From positions 3,659,001 through 3,723,000 of the forward strand of contig CM057229.1 of the NCBI GenBank assembly GCA_029891385.1: a DNA stretch of 64,000 nucleotides. The letters are read 5' to 3'. Positions 47,549-58,638 of the stretch are shown one piece after another. Every line of letters begins with the position of its first letter. Position 1 is the stretch's first letter. The stretch comes from Erythroxylum novogranatense. Lineage: Eukaryota > Streptophyta > Magnoliopsida > Malpighiales > Erythroxylaceae. Below the pieces are notes generated by a model. The model made no database searches and was not told the DNA's origin. It saw only the letters and a list, made by a program, of their open reading frames with translations. The position numbers were made by a program, and so were the translations under genes.

Positions 47549-50500
47549 TTGGTTGGTAGCACCTCTAGGACGATTGAAGAACCTACGTCTATGAACTTAA
47601 ATGAGAATCACGTTGAGGATGGCTATGGAAGACAATTTGGTGATGGGCCGGAAAACTGTTACAGACAAATGGTGCACGATGGACTCGGTCATACATGTGA
47701 GCCAAATGGGGAAAATGTGGACGAAGAACCTAATCAACAGACAAAACAATTATTCGACTTACTACAGTCAGCTGATCGAGAGTTGTGACCAAATTATGAC
47801 ACAATGACTCATTTGTCATCAATTGCTCGCATTTTGAACATAAAGAGTTAAGGTCATATTTCGGATCGCAGTTTTGAACAAATTCTTGAGTGGTACAACG
47901 AATCATTGCCAGCTGATCATACAATGGTTTATAGTTTTTACAACATGAAGAAACTTATCCGTGGTCTTGGTTTGCCTGTGGAAAAAATTGACTGCTGTCG
48001 AATCGGATGTATGCTGTATTGGGGAGATGATATGAACTTAGAACAGTGCAAATTTTTGGGCAACCAAGGTTTAAGCCCAGAAAACGTTCGACGAAACAGA
48101 AATTAGCTCCATGGAAGCGGATGTATTATTTCCCTCTCACTCCTAGGTTGCAATTTGTATGCTTACGATGTATTGCGTCTCACATGAGATGGCATCTTGA
48201 ACACGAACAAGAAGATGGAGTAATGACTCATCCATCGATGCATTGGCATGGAAACATTTTAATGACACACATGTCGAATTTGCGGTTGTGATCGAAATGT
48301 TCGGTTGAGTTTGTCAACGGATGGATTTCAACCATTTGTTCAATCTGGACAGCAATATTCTTCTTGGCCAATTATCATAACGCCTTATAATTTGCCTCCT
48401 GGATGTGTATGAAAGAGGCATATATGTTCTTGGCGGTGATTGTCCCATGGCCAACAAATCCAAGCAAAAATAGATGTGCTCTTACAACCATTGATATCTG
48501 AATTGCAGCGACTTTGGGACTATGGTGTTCAAACTTATGATGTGTCTAAGAAGCGAAATTTCGTCTTGAGAGCGACTTTGATGTGGACTATTAGTGACTT
48601 CTCGACTTTTGCCATGTTATCTGGATGGTCCACCATTTGGGACGTTGGCATGTCCTTATTGTCGCAATGATTCGATGCTTTTATATCGCCTAATGGAGGA
48701 AAATATGTTGGTTTGACAATCACGAAAATTTCTACCTGCAGATCATCCGTTTAGGCGCAATAAATATAAGTTTAGAAAGAATCGGACGGTTCACAACCCT
48801 CCTCCTCCGATAACATCCGGTGAAGAGGTCTTGCAAGAAATTGAAGAATTAGGGTTCTTTGAAAGTGGCGAATTAGATGCCGATGACGTTAATTCAACCA
48901 TTAGTCAGAACTTTGGTTGGCGCAAACGAAGCATTTTCTGGGATTTGCCATATTGGAAAACGAATTTGATTCGTCATAATCTAGATGTGATGCACATTGA
49001 GAAAATATATTTGACAACTTGTTCAATACCATAATGAACATTGAAGGGAGGACAAAAGACAATGCAAAATCACGAGCTGATTTGCAACTTTTTTGCAAAA
49101 GAAATGAGTTACATAAAGATCTTCGCACCGGTAAATACCCAAAAGCATGTTACAGTTTGGACAGGAGACAAAAGGAGCTTATGTGTGAATGGTTGAAAAG
49201 TGTCAAGTTTCCTGATGGATATGTTTCTAACTTGGCTAGGTGTGTGGACCTAAGAAAGTACAAATTATTTGGGATGAAAAGTAATGATTGTCATGTATTT
49301 ATGCAAAGGCTTATCCCAATTGCATTCAGGAGTTGTTACCGCTAAGGTATGGGAAGCTATACTTGAGGTTAAGTTTATTTTTAAAAGCTTAACCTCGGTT
49401 GAAATTTCCATTGGTGAAATGGAAAAACTAGAACATGAAATTCCCGTAATTTTGTGTAAATTAGAAGGCATTTTTCCTCCAAGCTTCTTCGACTGTATGG
49501 AGCACCTACCTGTGCACTTACCACACGAGGCAAAACTTGCCGGTCCGGTTCAATATCGATGGATGTATCCATTTGAGAGGTAAGTAGAACCAAAGAACTG
49601 CAACATCCATTTACAAGCCTTGACAAATGTGTTATAATAAGTGTTTTGGTTCTTGTAGGTATTTGCACCACTTGAAAAAAAATGTTAAAAACAAAGCTAG
49701 AGTTGAAGGTTCCATATGTAATGCCTATTTAGTGGAGGAAGCGAGTACGTTTGTGGGTATTATTTTGAGCCGCATGTTGGCACAAGAGCAAGAAAAGTTC
49801 CTCGTAATGATGATGGGGGACGAACGAGTCATGCCGATGGAAACTTGTCCATCTTTTCATATTCTGGACGAACATCTGGGCGTGCGATAAGAAGAATGCT
49901 AACTGAGGAAGAAATCGAGGCTGCATATGGTTATATTGTTTTGAACTGTGAAGAGCTCGTGCCTTTCGTGCAGTAAGTTGCACATGAATATTCCTGTATT
50001 TACTTTTGTCTCATGCCTTCATCACTAAAAATAGTCATTGTGTATTTAGATTGTACGAGACATTGTTACGGGAGATAATGCCGGGTATGATGGAAGGTGA
50101 TCTAAATAAAGAAGTTGGAAAACACATCCCTCGATGGTTTGAGAGATACGTGAGTATAGACTAACATTTCATCTTAATTATAATTTGAAGTTATATTTTA
50201 ATTGTTTCATTAAACTAAATTCTTTGCGATGCGAAATTTTTTTGTTCAGGCTTTAGACAATCCAATCGAGAACAAGATGATTTGTGATCTTGCAAAGGGA
50301 CCTCTGACGGTTAAATCGTATCCGTGTATTTCATTAATGGATACAAATATCATACAGAATATCATGGACATAACATGTCAACAATAAGCAATGGGGTTGC
50401 AATACGAGGAGAAATGATGGATTACTATGGAAAATTGTTGAAATCTGGAAGTTGAATACCACAGGTTGCCGATCAAGCGATGTGTGATATTTAAATGTGA

Positions 50501-50952
50501 ATGGTATGACCCAACACTAAATGTTGGAGTAAAGGTGCATAGACAATACAATTTAGTTGAAATCAATAACCGACGAAGATTTCTTCAATTTGAACCTTTC
50601 GTCTTAGCTGTGCAAGTTAAACAGGTTGCTACATCCCTTTCCGAGCTTACGATGAGATAAGGTAGATTGGTTAGCGGTTTGCAAAGTTAAACCAAGAGGT
50701 CTTTACTCCTCACATAGAAGAGGAGAGCGTAGTCTTGAAAGTGAGGCGTTTCAGGAAGATGAGACATTTATGAATGCATCTGTTACGTATGATGATAATG
50801 AACCTTTGAAAGATCCATCAAACGAATTTGCCGAAATTTCATCTGGAGATGATGACGAGGGTCTGAGATCTGACGATGAGCCGGAATTTGATTCTTATTC
50901 TTCTGAAGAAGAAGATGATTGTAATTTCCCATTACATTTTGATAGCGATTGA
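47549..50952 (+). pseudogene. TNP2-like CACTA transposase, frameshifted
   Basis: Across shifting plus frames the domains occur in family order. First comes an N-terminal block (SADREL, then VYSFYNMKKLIRGLGLPVEKI and CMLYWGDD) near 47750-48040. Then come LTPRLQFV and MRWHLEHEQEDGVMTHP (48150-48240), DVLLQPLISELQRLWDYGVQ and LSGWST (48440-48640), and IFWDLPYWKTNLIRHNLDVM (48930-49000). A DUF4218 region follows with FPDGYVSNLARCVD, LFGMKSNDCHVFMQRL and PVQYRWMYPFER (49210-49580), split by a good intron (49580-49658). YLHHLKKNVKNKARVEGSIC comes next, then a DUF4216-like VIFKCEWYDP block (50490) and an acidic tail. At least eight stops or frameshifts show it is dead. Confidence 0.92.
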
Positions 50953-51017
50953 ATTGTGTTTGTAATTGCTTATTTGAACTTAAATAGTAACGTTTTTTTC
51001 ATATAATTATATTATGT

Positions 51018-51796
51018 TTGGTTGTTCATTTAATTTATTTCGAAAGGAATGTCGACATGGCAATTGGTTCCGGACGGCAACAATTCGTTTCGTTGGGAGG
51101 AATGTGGCAAAATTATCCAAACCCGTGTCTGCACAAGTACGAAAAATCTGGTAGCATCATACAGGACCAATCGTTTGCCTTCTCTGGCCGATTTGTTACT
51201 TGAAGGTTTTTACTATGATCTGCACGTCGACTCTTTCCGTGTTATGAACCTCTAATAACATTTATTTAAGTTATGAAACATATTGTAATTTCATTGTCAT
51301 ATTTACATGTTTAAGCTTCATTTAAACTCGAAGAGGACATGTATGCCGATAAAGTTGACAGTTATGTCACGTCAGCTAATAACGGAAAAGGAAGATCGGG
51401 TATTGTCAACACCCCAACTATTTCGCACACCTCGTTTGCACAATCACGTATGCATTAATATACCGTTATCCTTACTTATATGGTTTGGTAATATCACGGT
51501 TTCAACATTTCTTCACTGATGGAAATGATTTAGGTGGATTTGTTCCTGTTAGTTGTTCATGCGGAGAAGAAGTATACCATTCTCAGACAGGTGACTCATT
51601 CACTGTTTCATTAACAAGTATCGATATAGTTGCAATGCTATTGCAAGAATGTGATCAACAACGCACAGCAGGTGCACGAAGTTTCACTGTTTCCATTGGT
51701 GCGTTTGAACATGCGAGAACCCTTCTCGGGAACCCCGACATTGGGGACTCTTTCACCTTTACTGAGTCCCATGTTACATGGAATCTAAAAAAATGA
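51018..51796 (+). other. Open-frame cluster of unknown origin between TNP2 and TnpA
   Basis: Two plus frames carry protein-like text with no stop for 68 and 103 codons: MSTWQLVPDGNNSFRWEECG near 51049 and a frame near 51485-51796 with CSCGEEVYHSQTGDSFTVSL and ARTLLGNPDIGDSFTFTES. They do not match TNP2, TnpA or any family I recognise. Candidates are a third CACTA ORF or a captured host fragment. I make no functional call. Confidence 0.35.
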
Positions 51797-52045
51797 AAAG
51801 AATAATATGCTGTTGTACTCCCAGACATTATTACACTTTGCTTTCACGTGGATTTGTTGTTGTTTCTGTACTGTAAGTCTGCGTTAAACAGTTATATTAA
51901 TGTTAAGGTTCATTTATTGTTGATAACAATCTGTTAACGTTCATATATTGCCATAGTGGCTTCTGTATGTATTGTGTAAAATATTGCTTTGAAATTATTA
52001 ATTGTCCATGTAGAGAATTGTGGGAAATTCAATTTCAGGAAAAGA

Positions 52046-53920
52046 ATGGGACCGAAAAGACAACGTGAGGTCATGCGATCGAGGTTTCGAATCATGTTCG
52101 AGGAAAATTACAGTGAAGGTGGTTCGTCACAATCAGCCGCACCTAGTGACTCACCTTGTCCACCACTAGTGCCGGGAGTTGCAGTTGAGGCATCACCGAC
52201 TGGTTCTCAGCCTACACTATCCCCTTCCCCAACGCATATATCGTCCAACACCAGCGTACCCGATGCAGGAGACGTCCGTCAGCCTGACGCTGAGGGACCT
52301 GATGGAAGAAAATTTGCTTATATTGTTAATGGTCAGTAAGTGAAATCAATGCACTTCACAATTTGCTTATGATCAACTTTTATTTATACCAATATGTACA
52401 AAAGATAACATCACTTGACATGTTAGGTTGGTTCCGTCTGGACCAATATCAAGAAATATGACTTCATCGTTCAAGCAACGAATTGAAGCAGAGGGTTATG
52501 TGTGGAAAATTTTAGTTGACACCACAAAGCAGTTATATTTTCAAGAGTTTGAGGTACAAATCATAGTTATTTTCTTTTCACATTGCTTTATATTCATAAT
52601 GTTCATACAACATTTTAACAGTTTGTGTTTCTTACTCATCTTATTTCAGAAAGAATTTTATTGGGATTCTAGTATCGACGCCATCATGTATAAACAATGG
52701 GAAAAAAAAGCTCGCATACGTTATCGCAACTTAATTAATCAAATACGCAAAGCTGGTGCACGACCGCGTTATATTTCGGAGGAAATTTGGACTCGTTGAT
52801 GAATATTGGACATCACTGCGCAATGTCCATATCGAGCGTAATTCGCCAATGACGTGGAGGGCACTGGGGTGCGAGTCTTGCGATGCATACGGAGGATCAA
52901 TTACCCACTACGAGCATCTTTGAAAGATTAGTAAGTATCTACTTTCTCACACCAAATTTACCATTATTTTGCTTCGCTTGATTTAACATGGTCATTATGA
53001 TATAAGCGTGCGGTGTCATATATGGTCATGTGAAGTTGTTTTCTTTGTTGAGCAGGGGATATATCATATATATAGAGGAAACTCTGCGAAATTTTTAAAT
53101 TTTACTTAACATTTGATGATTAAGTTATACGTGTAGGAAAAGTCATTGGAGCACGAGGCCTACGCCTATGCGAGTTTTAAGCACACCCACACAAAGAAAC
53201 ATGATGGTGTCAACTTCATCAACACTCGATGTAGAGAAGTTAATGTAAGAGAAATAACCATATTTTAATAATTTTTTAACAATTATACCTTAATTACTAA
53301 GGTCAAGATTGCTTCCTTGTAGGACCAAATGCAGGAAAATATTCAGCGACAATCTCAGGAGGAACAACCTGTGGACGAGTCGCAGACATATCTTGATGTC
53401 GTGGGTGGTTGGGACCGTCGTGGAAGAATATTCGACCTCGGCTCATTTGCGAACACTTGTTATTCGCGCTCCTCCGTTTCTAGTACAGCAGCATCTGCTC
53501 GGCCATCTTCATCTCAGGATGTATCGGAGCTCCGAGCCACAGTGGACACATTGAGGGAGCAGCTAGCTAATTAAAGCGAGCAGCTAGTTACTCAACATCA
53601 ACAACATGCAGAGGACATAGCTAAGGTCAGGGAGGAGATCCAGCTGCAGATGACAGAAAAGCTGAGAGCGGAGCTGAAGCAGGTTTCAAAGATCAGAGAG
53701 TCGCTGGAGCAGATGGAGCAGTACTAAGAGAGAGAGGAGATTGAGCGACTTACTAAGTTGAGACCGGAGATGGAGCAGATGACCGAGGAGAAACAAGACG
53801 CGGAGGAGATGACTAAGCTTAGGGGAGATGGAAATGTTAAAGAGGGGGGACACACTTGCACCATCTATGATCATCACGAATTTGTGAATTACAATGTCAT
53901 TTGTTTTCAATTCAAAATAT
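52046..53920 (+). pseudogene. TnpA-like gene (Ptta/En/Spm, Transposase_24 type), degenerate
   Basis: The first exon (from the ATG near 52046) is a Ser/Pro/Gln-rich N-terminus starting MGPKRQREV. After an intron, PISRNMTSSFKQRIEAEGYV and LYFQEFE are split from KEFYWDSS and QWEKKARIRYRNLINQIRKA by a second intron, typical of the Transposase_24 domain. Then follow EHEAYAYASFKHTHTKK, TYLDVVGGWDRRGRIFDLGS and a coiled-coil C-terminus rich in Glu/Gln (53500-53800). Stops interrupt it at about 53572 and 53727. In En/Spm elements this product binds the subterminal repeats. Confidence 0.85.
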
Positions 53921-54082
53921 AAGAGATTTGTTCTTTATTCATTTTAATAACTAAATTAAATTCTTCATATGTTTTATTATTTAAAATTGTCTCATTATTC
54001 ATTAATATAACGTAACACAAATACATAAAATATATATATAATATAACATTATTATAACAACAAAACATAAAAAAAAAAAAAC

Positions 54083-54417
54083 AAATTTACCATTTATTAC
54101 CGACGGACAACTTTCCGTCGGTAATTAACATAATTTACCGACGGTCCACTTACCCGTCGGAAAAGTTGGTTAATCCGGATCAATTTCACCGACGGAATAT
54201 TACTTGTCATTCCGTCGATAAATATATATCGACGACAAAGTCTCCGTCGTTATTTCCGTAAGTAAAATTGCGACGGAATATTTGATCGGTGTTTTTAGCC
54301 GGCTCATTCAAGCGAAATTTCACGCCACCAAATTCTGTCGGTGATTGTCTTCAGCGACAGAAATTCGTTATTTACCGACGGTAATTTCCGTCGGTAATCA
54401 TTGGATTTCTTGTAGTG
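54083..54417 (-). repeat. Right subterminal repeat array of the CACTA element
   Basis: At least ten ccgacgg or ccgtcgg motifs occur in both orientations within about 300 bases, ending in the terminal inverted repeat. In En/Spm elements these arrays bind TnpA. The left array (43370-43500) is sparser and more decayed. Confidence 0.85.
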
Positions 54418-54553
54418 AATGTTAAATGGTTTATAAGTGGTAAAGGTCAACTATCCAAACAACTAGTTCTAGTTATTAGAACAATAGTTGACCCAAGCCC
54501 AATTCTTATAAGTGAACTCTACACTTTAGCCATATTAAAAATTTAATAGATTT

Positions 54554-57500
54554 CATCTTATAATACAGGTTGGATATCATGGGACCTGCTAATAGTAATA
54601 ACTAATAGGAAAAGGTAGAGGGTACATGAGATTTTCGAAAGAGGTTCTTGATTTTAAGTTAGATTTAAATTCGAAAGATTGGATTAAATTGATTCTAATT
54701 AGTAGAAACTTTAAATGGAATTGGAATATTTTTAGAAAATGTATGCATGGGAATCCTTCTTGGCTCATCATTCTCATGCATATTTGGCATTTTCATCAAA
54801 TTGGTGGCAAAAAGCGGACAATTCTTATAACTACAGAATCTAAGCATCGTGTTTAGTGCATGTCACTACTCTTAGAGTCAGCTAGGGTTTCTCTCAACTT
54901 GGTAGCTTAAAAATGATGCAGACATGAGAAATGGGGAATCCTAATCTCTGGCAAAAGATTAGCCAGCCAGAAATGATTTTGTTAGATTCATTATAGTTCT
55001 AACCACAAAGCAAATTGAGTTAATTTTCATATAATCTTCATTGCTTTATTAGACCATATTCCTCTAATACAAAAACTAATAATTATTGTATAATTTTTTA
55101 GTTCGATTCTTAGCTTTTTACTTTAATATATGTTAATATCTTTTGTTATTAAAATAACCTGTTTATATGAATTAATCAATTTTATAAACTAAAATAAACC
55201 AATTAAATTTTATTTAATATAATTTTTTCAAATTAAATTCAGAATTTTAACGATTTCCTTTTAATTTTTATTTCAAAATTTTCAATTTTAATGCATATGT
55301 ATTGCATACTGATTTTATGATAATATAATATCAATTAAATTTTAAACTTCAAATTTCTCGTCTTATCGGGTTCGATTCCTTAAAATTTCTAGTCTTATTG
55401 GTTTCTTTTATTAGATTATCCTTTATTGTGCAATTGTCCAAAATTCCAGATGCTCTGTTATATTCGTTTATGTTTTCCAATGGAATCAGTAAGATCAGAG
55501 AAGAACCGTATAGTGTGATGAAGGTGTGAGATGTACATAACCGAACACAAAATAAGATTCATTAAGGGGATGTCTTTTCTGATTTTTATTAATTTTATCT
55601 AAATCATGTTAAATTCAAGCTTAATTTAATTTTTTTTTCTGAAAATTCTTAAATGGATTTTAAAAAAATCAAAATCTAATTAAAAGGGTAATAAAAATGA
55701 TTTCTATTTTTTAATATATTAAAAAATAAAATATTATCTCGAATATAAAAATAATTTTCGTCCCATTATCATATTTGACGACCTTTTTTTTTTCTCCTTA
55801 TAAGCACCCTTCGATTCTTGGAAATGACACTTTCGTGGCCAAGAACAACGCAAGTGTCAGTCGCGTATTAGCCCATAAAAAGAAGAAAAGAAAGGTCGCC
55901 CAAAAGCTGCTTTCATCGTACAGTAGTAACATGATAAAATGAAGTGGCATTGTTGAAATTGTAAGTCTTGGATGAGCCAGAAAATTAAAATAGGGGGCTC
56001 GAATTTTAATTTTTTTAAATTTTAAGATGTTCAATATATCACTGACCCTTAAATAATTCTATTTTTTATATATCTATATATATTTATATATATTAAAAAG
56101 AAATTAAAAAATCTTGGAGGGCTCCATACCCCCAAAGTTACATGTGACTCCGTTCCTGTCTTGGACCATGTTAAAATGATCTCAGGACTGCAAAGTTGTA
56201 AGATAAATCGATTGTGGGTAATATCCAAAATGTTCAAATTCATTTATTAAATCAAATTTGGATTTTTCCCTCAAAAAAAGTATAAATTGTCTCCCAATAT
56301 TTTTAAAAATTATTAAATTTGTTGATATAGTTATTTATAATACAATGTTATATTTTATTATTTTAAATAATACTGATAACACCCGAAATTTTAACTTTTA
56401 TATATATATATATATGAAAATATTTAAGTTGAGCCATCTACCTAAAATTTAGTTCAAACTTTAATTTCCTTTCATGTACAGAGACAGTGCTTGTTTGGTT
56501 GAACTTTTAGAGATTGAATAAGTATTTTTTCATTGCAAAAACTAAAAAATGAATGTTTAGTTGTAAAATAAAAAGAATTTTAAATAAATATAACTTTTTG
56601 ACAATCAAAATACAACTTTTAATAAGTTTAAATTTAAAGTTTCTCAAAAAATATTTTTAGTTAAATTTTAGATCAATTAATGAGCATATTGTTTTAGTTC
56701 ATTTTGTCCTTATGTTTTATACATAATTCTTACGATACTTACAAACTCATCTTCAAGTTTATTATGAGATTTATATAATATGATTTAACTTTTTATATAT
56801 TTTAATATTTACTTGGATATTAGTTTTATTTATCTTATAATATATATAAAAGATTATGTTATATTTTTTTATTTATGTTTTATATGGTTTAAAATTATAT
56901 AATAATTAATATATTGTACTTTGTATATTTAATATACTTTAAATAATATTTATATGGATAAATAATTTTATTTCAAAATAAAATATAATTAAAATTTAAA
57001 AATATACTTTTATTTTATTTTATTAAATAATCTACTGTATGAAGCTCTTTTAAAATTATTTTTAATTGACAATCAAACAATTAACTGACTTATTAAAAAG
57101 CTGTTCTAAAATATTCTATTAATAAAAACTTTGTTAACAAAAATTTTATTAATATAACTATATAAGCCCATCTGAACAGGATATTTAATAATTAGGTGGA
57201 GTATTGGAAGTTGGCTAGAAGCGACTAATCCTCCTGCCAGTCTTCACGTGCCTGGATCATCACAGCATTTGTAATAGTTTCCAGGCCAATTTATCCGAAG
57301 GAAACGCAACTCGATTGTTGCGCTAAAGGGTTCATCTTAAAAAAAGAAACAAAGAGACAGAACTTCACTTGAAGATGGTGAACCATAATGTGAAATATGT
57401 GTAGTAGTATTATGAAGTGTACCAAAAGGTCCACGGAGCATTTCTTGTGTCAGAATCCTACGAAAGGCTTTCTTTCATTTGCTATTTTTTCTTATCAAGA

Positions 57501-57632
57501 GATGATAAATGTCGTCCACATATTGTAGAAAGACCTGCCATGCCTGCTTGTACTGTATCACCAATGTTGTAACCATTCATGGAATGGAAGTACCCTTTGA
57601 GTGGTTGGCGGAAGAACTCGAGTTTTCATGTC
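54554..57632. other. AT-rich intergenic DNA
   Basis: I see no gene. An inverted copy of the dispersed AT-rich repeat lies at about 55130-55215. The sequence around 56340-57180 is almost entirely A/T with no coding signature. Confidence 0.45.
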
Positions 57633-57789
57633 TTAAATTGAATCTCCTCCTATAGAGAAAGTGGTCCCTAAATGCAATGAATGATGTAAGGTGATATTAA
57701 TGGCTAATGGGCTACAAGAGGAGCAGAAGACAAATTGGCAGATGGGTGAAACAATGTACAAGGACAAATTGGAGTGGAAGTAATAACAT

Positions 57790-57972
57790 ACCATTTGATG
57801 AGATACTAAGAAGTTATTAGGTTTGACATTTTCACGAACAGTAAGTGACCAACTTTTGCTAGAATCCAAAGCCATGGGAACTCTGCTGTTGATGTTCTCT
57901 TTTCCTTCAGGATTACACGTCACAGAAACCACTTTCAAGCTCATCCACGGCATGCGAGGAGGGCATTCGCCG
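57790..57972 (-). other. Exon-like fragment of unknown origin
   Basis: On the minus strand a less AT-biased stretch reads GECPPRMPWMSLKVVSV, then CNPEGKENINSRVPM and SKSWSLTVRENVKPN. It has the look of a coding exon. Upstream is a possible acceptor near 57975, and the frame continues to 57633. I do not recognise the family and found no neighbouring exon. A gene fragment is the likeliest reading. Confidence 0.35.
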
Positions 57973-58638
57973 GGGCCAGCTTAATGTCTTGTGTCACAGT
58001 CAGGAGGACTCAGGACATGCCTAGAACAACCCTCCATTGATAAATAAGGTAACTCCGAACTTGTTTCTTCAAGTTAATCATCATTCTTACTGTTCTTCAC
58101 TACATGTTTTTGGTGAATTCCTAGCTGGTTGAAACATAATGTTTGCTGTGATAATAAATGCAAATGGGTCCCTTCAAGATGCTGAAAATCTACACCTGTA
58201 GACTTCTTACGAGGTAGAGAATAAGACGGAGCTTGATTCAATATCAGAAACACCGCAATTATTAATGCTTTGGATGGTGACTGATTAGGGGTTTTTTAGG
58301 GCAGCTCAAGATAAAGGTAGAGAATGAATATATACATTTTCGGAATTCCACTTCCCACAAGTCGGTAAGTAATACAATGAAGCAAACTTAAAAGAAATCC
58401 ATGAGAGGGACTTCTTAGATGTCTAGTGCACCAGTTTATCTACATAACTACACTACCAAAATGTAAAGAACCTCTATAGCTCAAAGTAGCTACAAGCCTA
58501 CTAGGAGAAACCATAATCATAAACAAGCCACCGATACATATGTTACAAATAGGGAAGAAGACTTTCGGGTAAACCAGTATCTGTTAGCATAGGCAGAGAC
58601 AATCACGTGTCCTTCCTTTTCTCACTCACAACGATCGG

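Larger units (their letters stand above)
43335..54417 (+). mobile_element. CACTA (En/Spm) DNA transposon, 11.1 kb, degenerate
   Basis: The terminal inverted repeats are CACTACAAAAAATCC (43335) and GGATTTCTTGTAGTG (ending 54417), 15 bp with one mismatch. The flanking trinucleotides are att and aat, a 3-bp target duplication with one substitution when compared with the intact LTR. Both ends carry subterminal arrays of ccgacgg/ccgtcgg motifs, dense at 54088-54390, the expected TnpA-binding sites. Inside, in one direction, are a GC-rich leader (43562-43725), a decayed TNP2 transposase (47549-50952) and a decayed TnpA-like gene (52046-53920). Many stops and frameshifts make it non-autonomous. Confidence 0.95.
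42994..54548 (+). mobile_element. TRIM retrotransposon, its 3' LTR split by a CACTA element
   Basis: The 5' LTR is 42994-43156 (163 bp). It is followed by tagtatcagagcagg, a tRNA-Met primer-binding site. The internal region is only about 143 bases and non-coding, ending in the polypurine tract gagggggag (43291-43299). The 3' LTR begins TGTTAGAGTGTCCC at 43300, is interrupted at 43335 by the CACTA transposon, and resumes at 54418 to end at 54548. Removing the CACTA and one 3-bp duplication gives exactly 163 bp, equal to the 5' LTR. The 5-bp target duplication gattt flanks the whole (42989-42993 and 54549-54553). A related older copy is at 13593-14069. Confidence 0.92.

Noticed and set aside
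47549..53920. Functional autonomous CACTA transposase
   Set aside because: Domain blocks are in several frames with internal stops in both genes, so neither product can be made whole.
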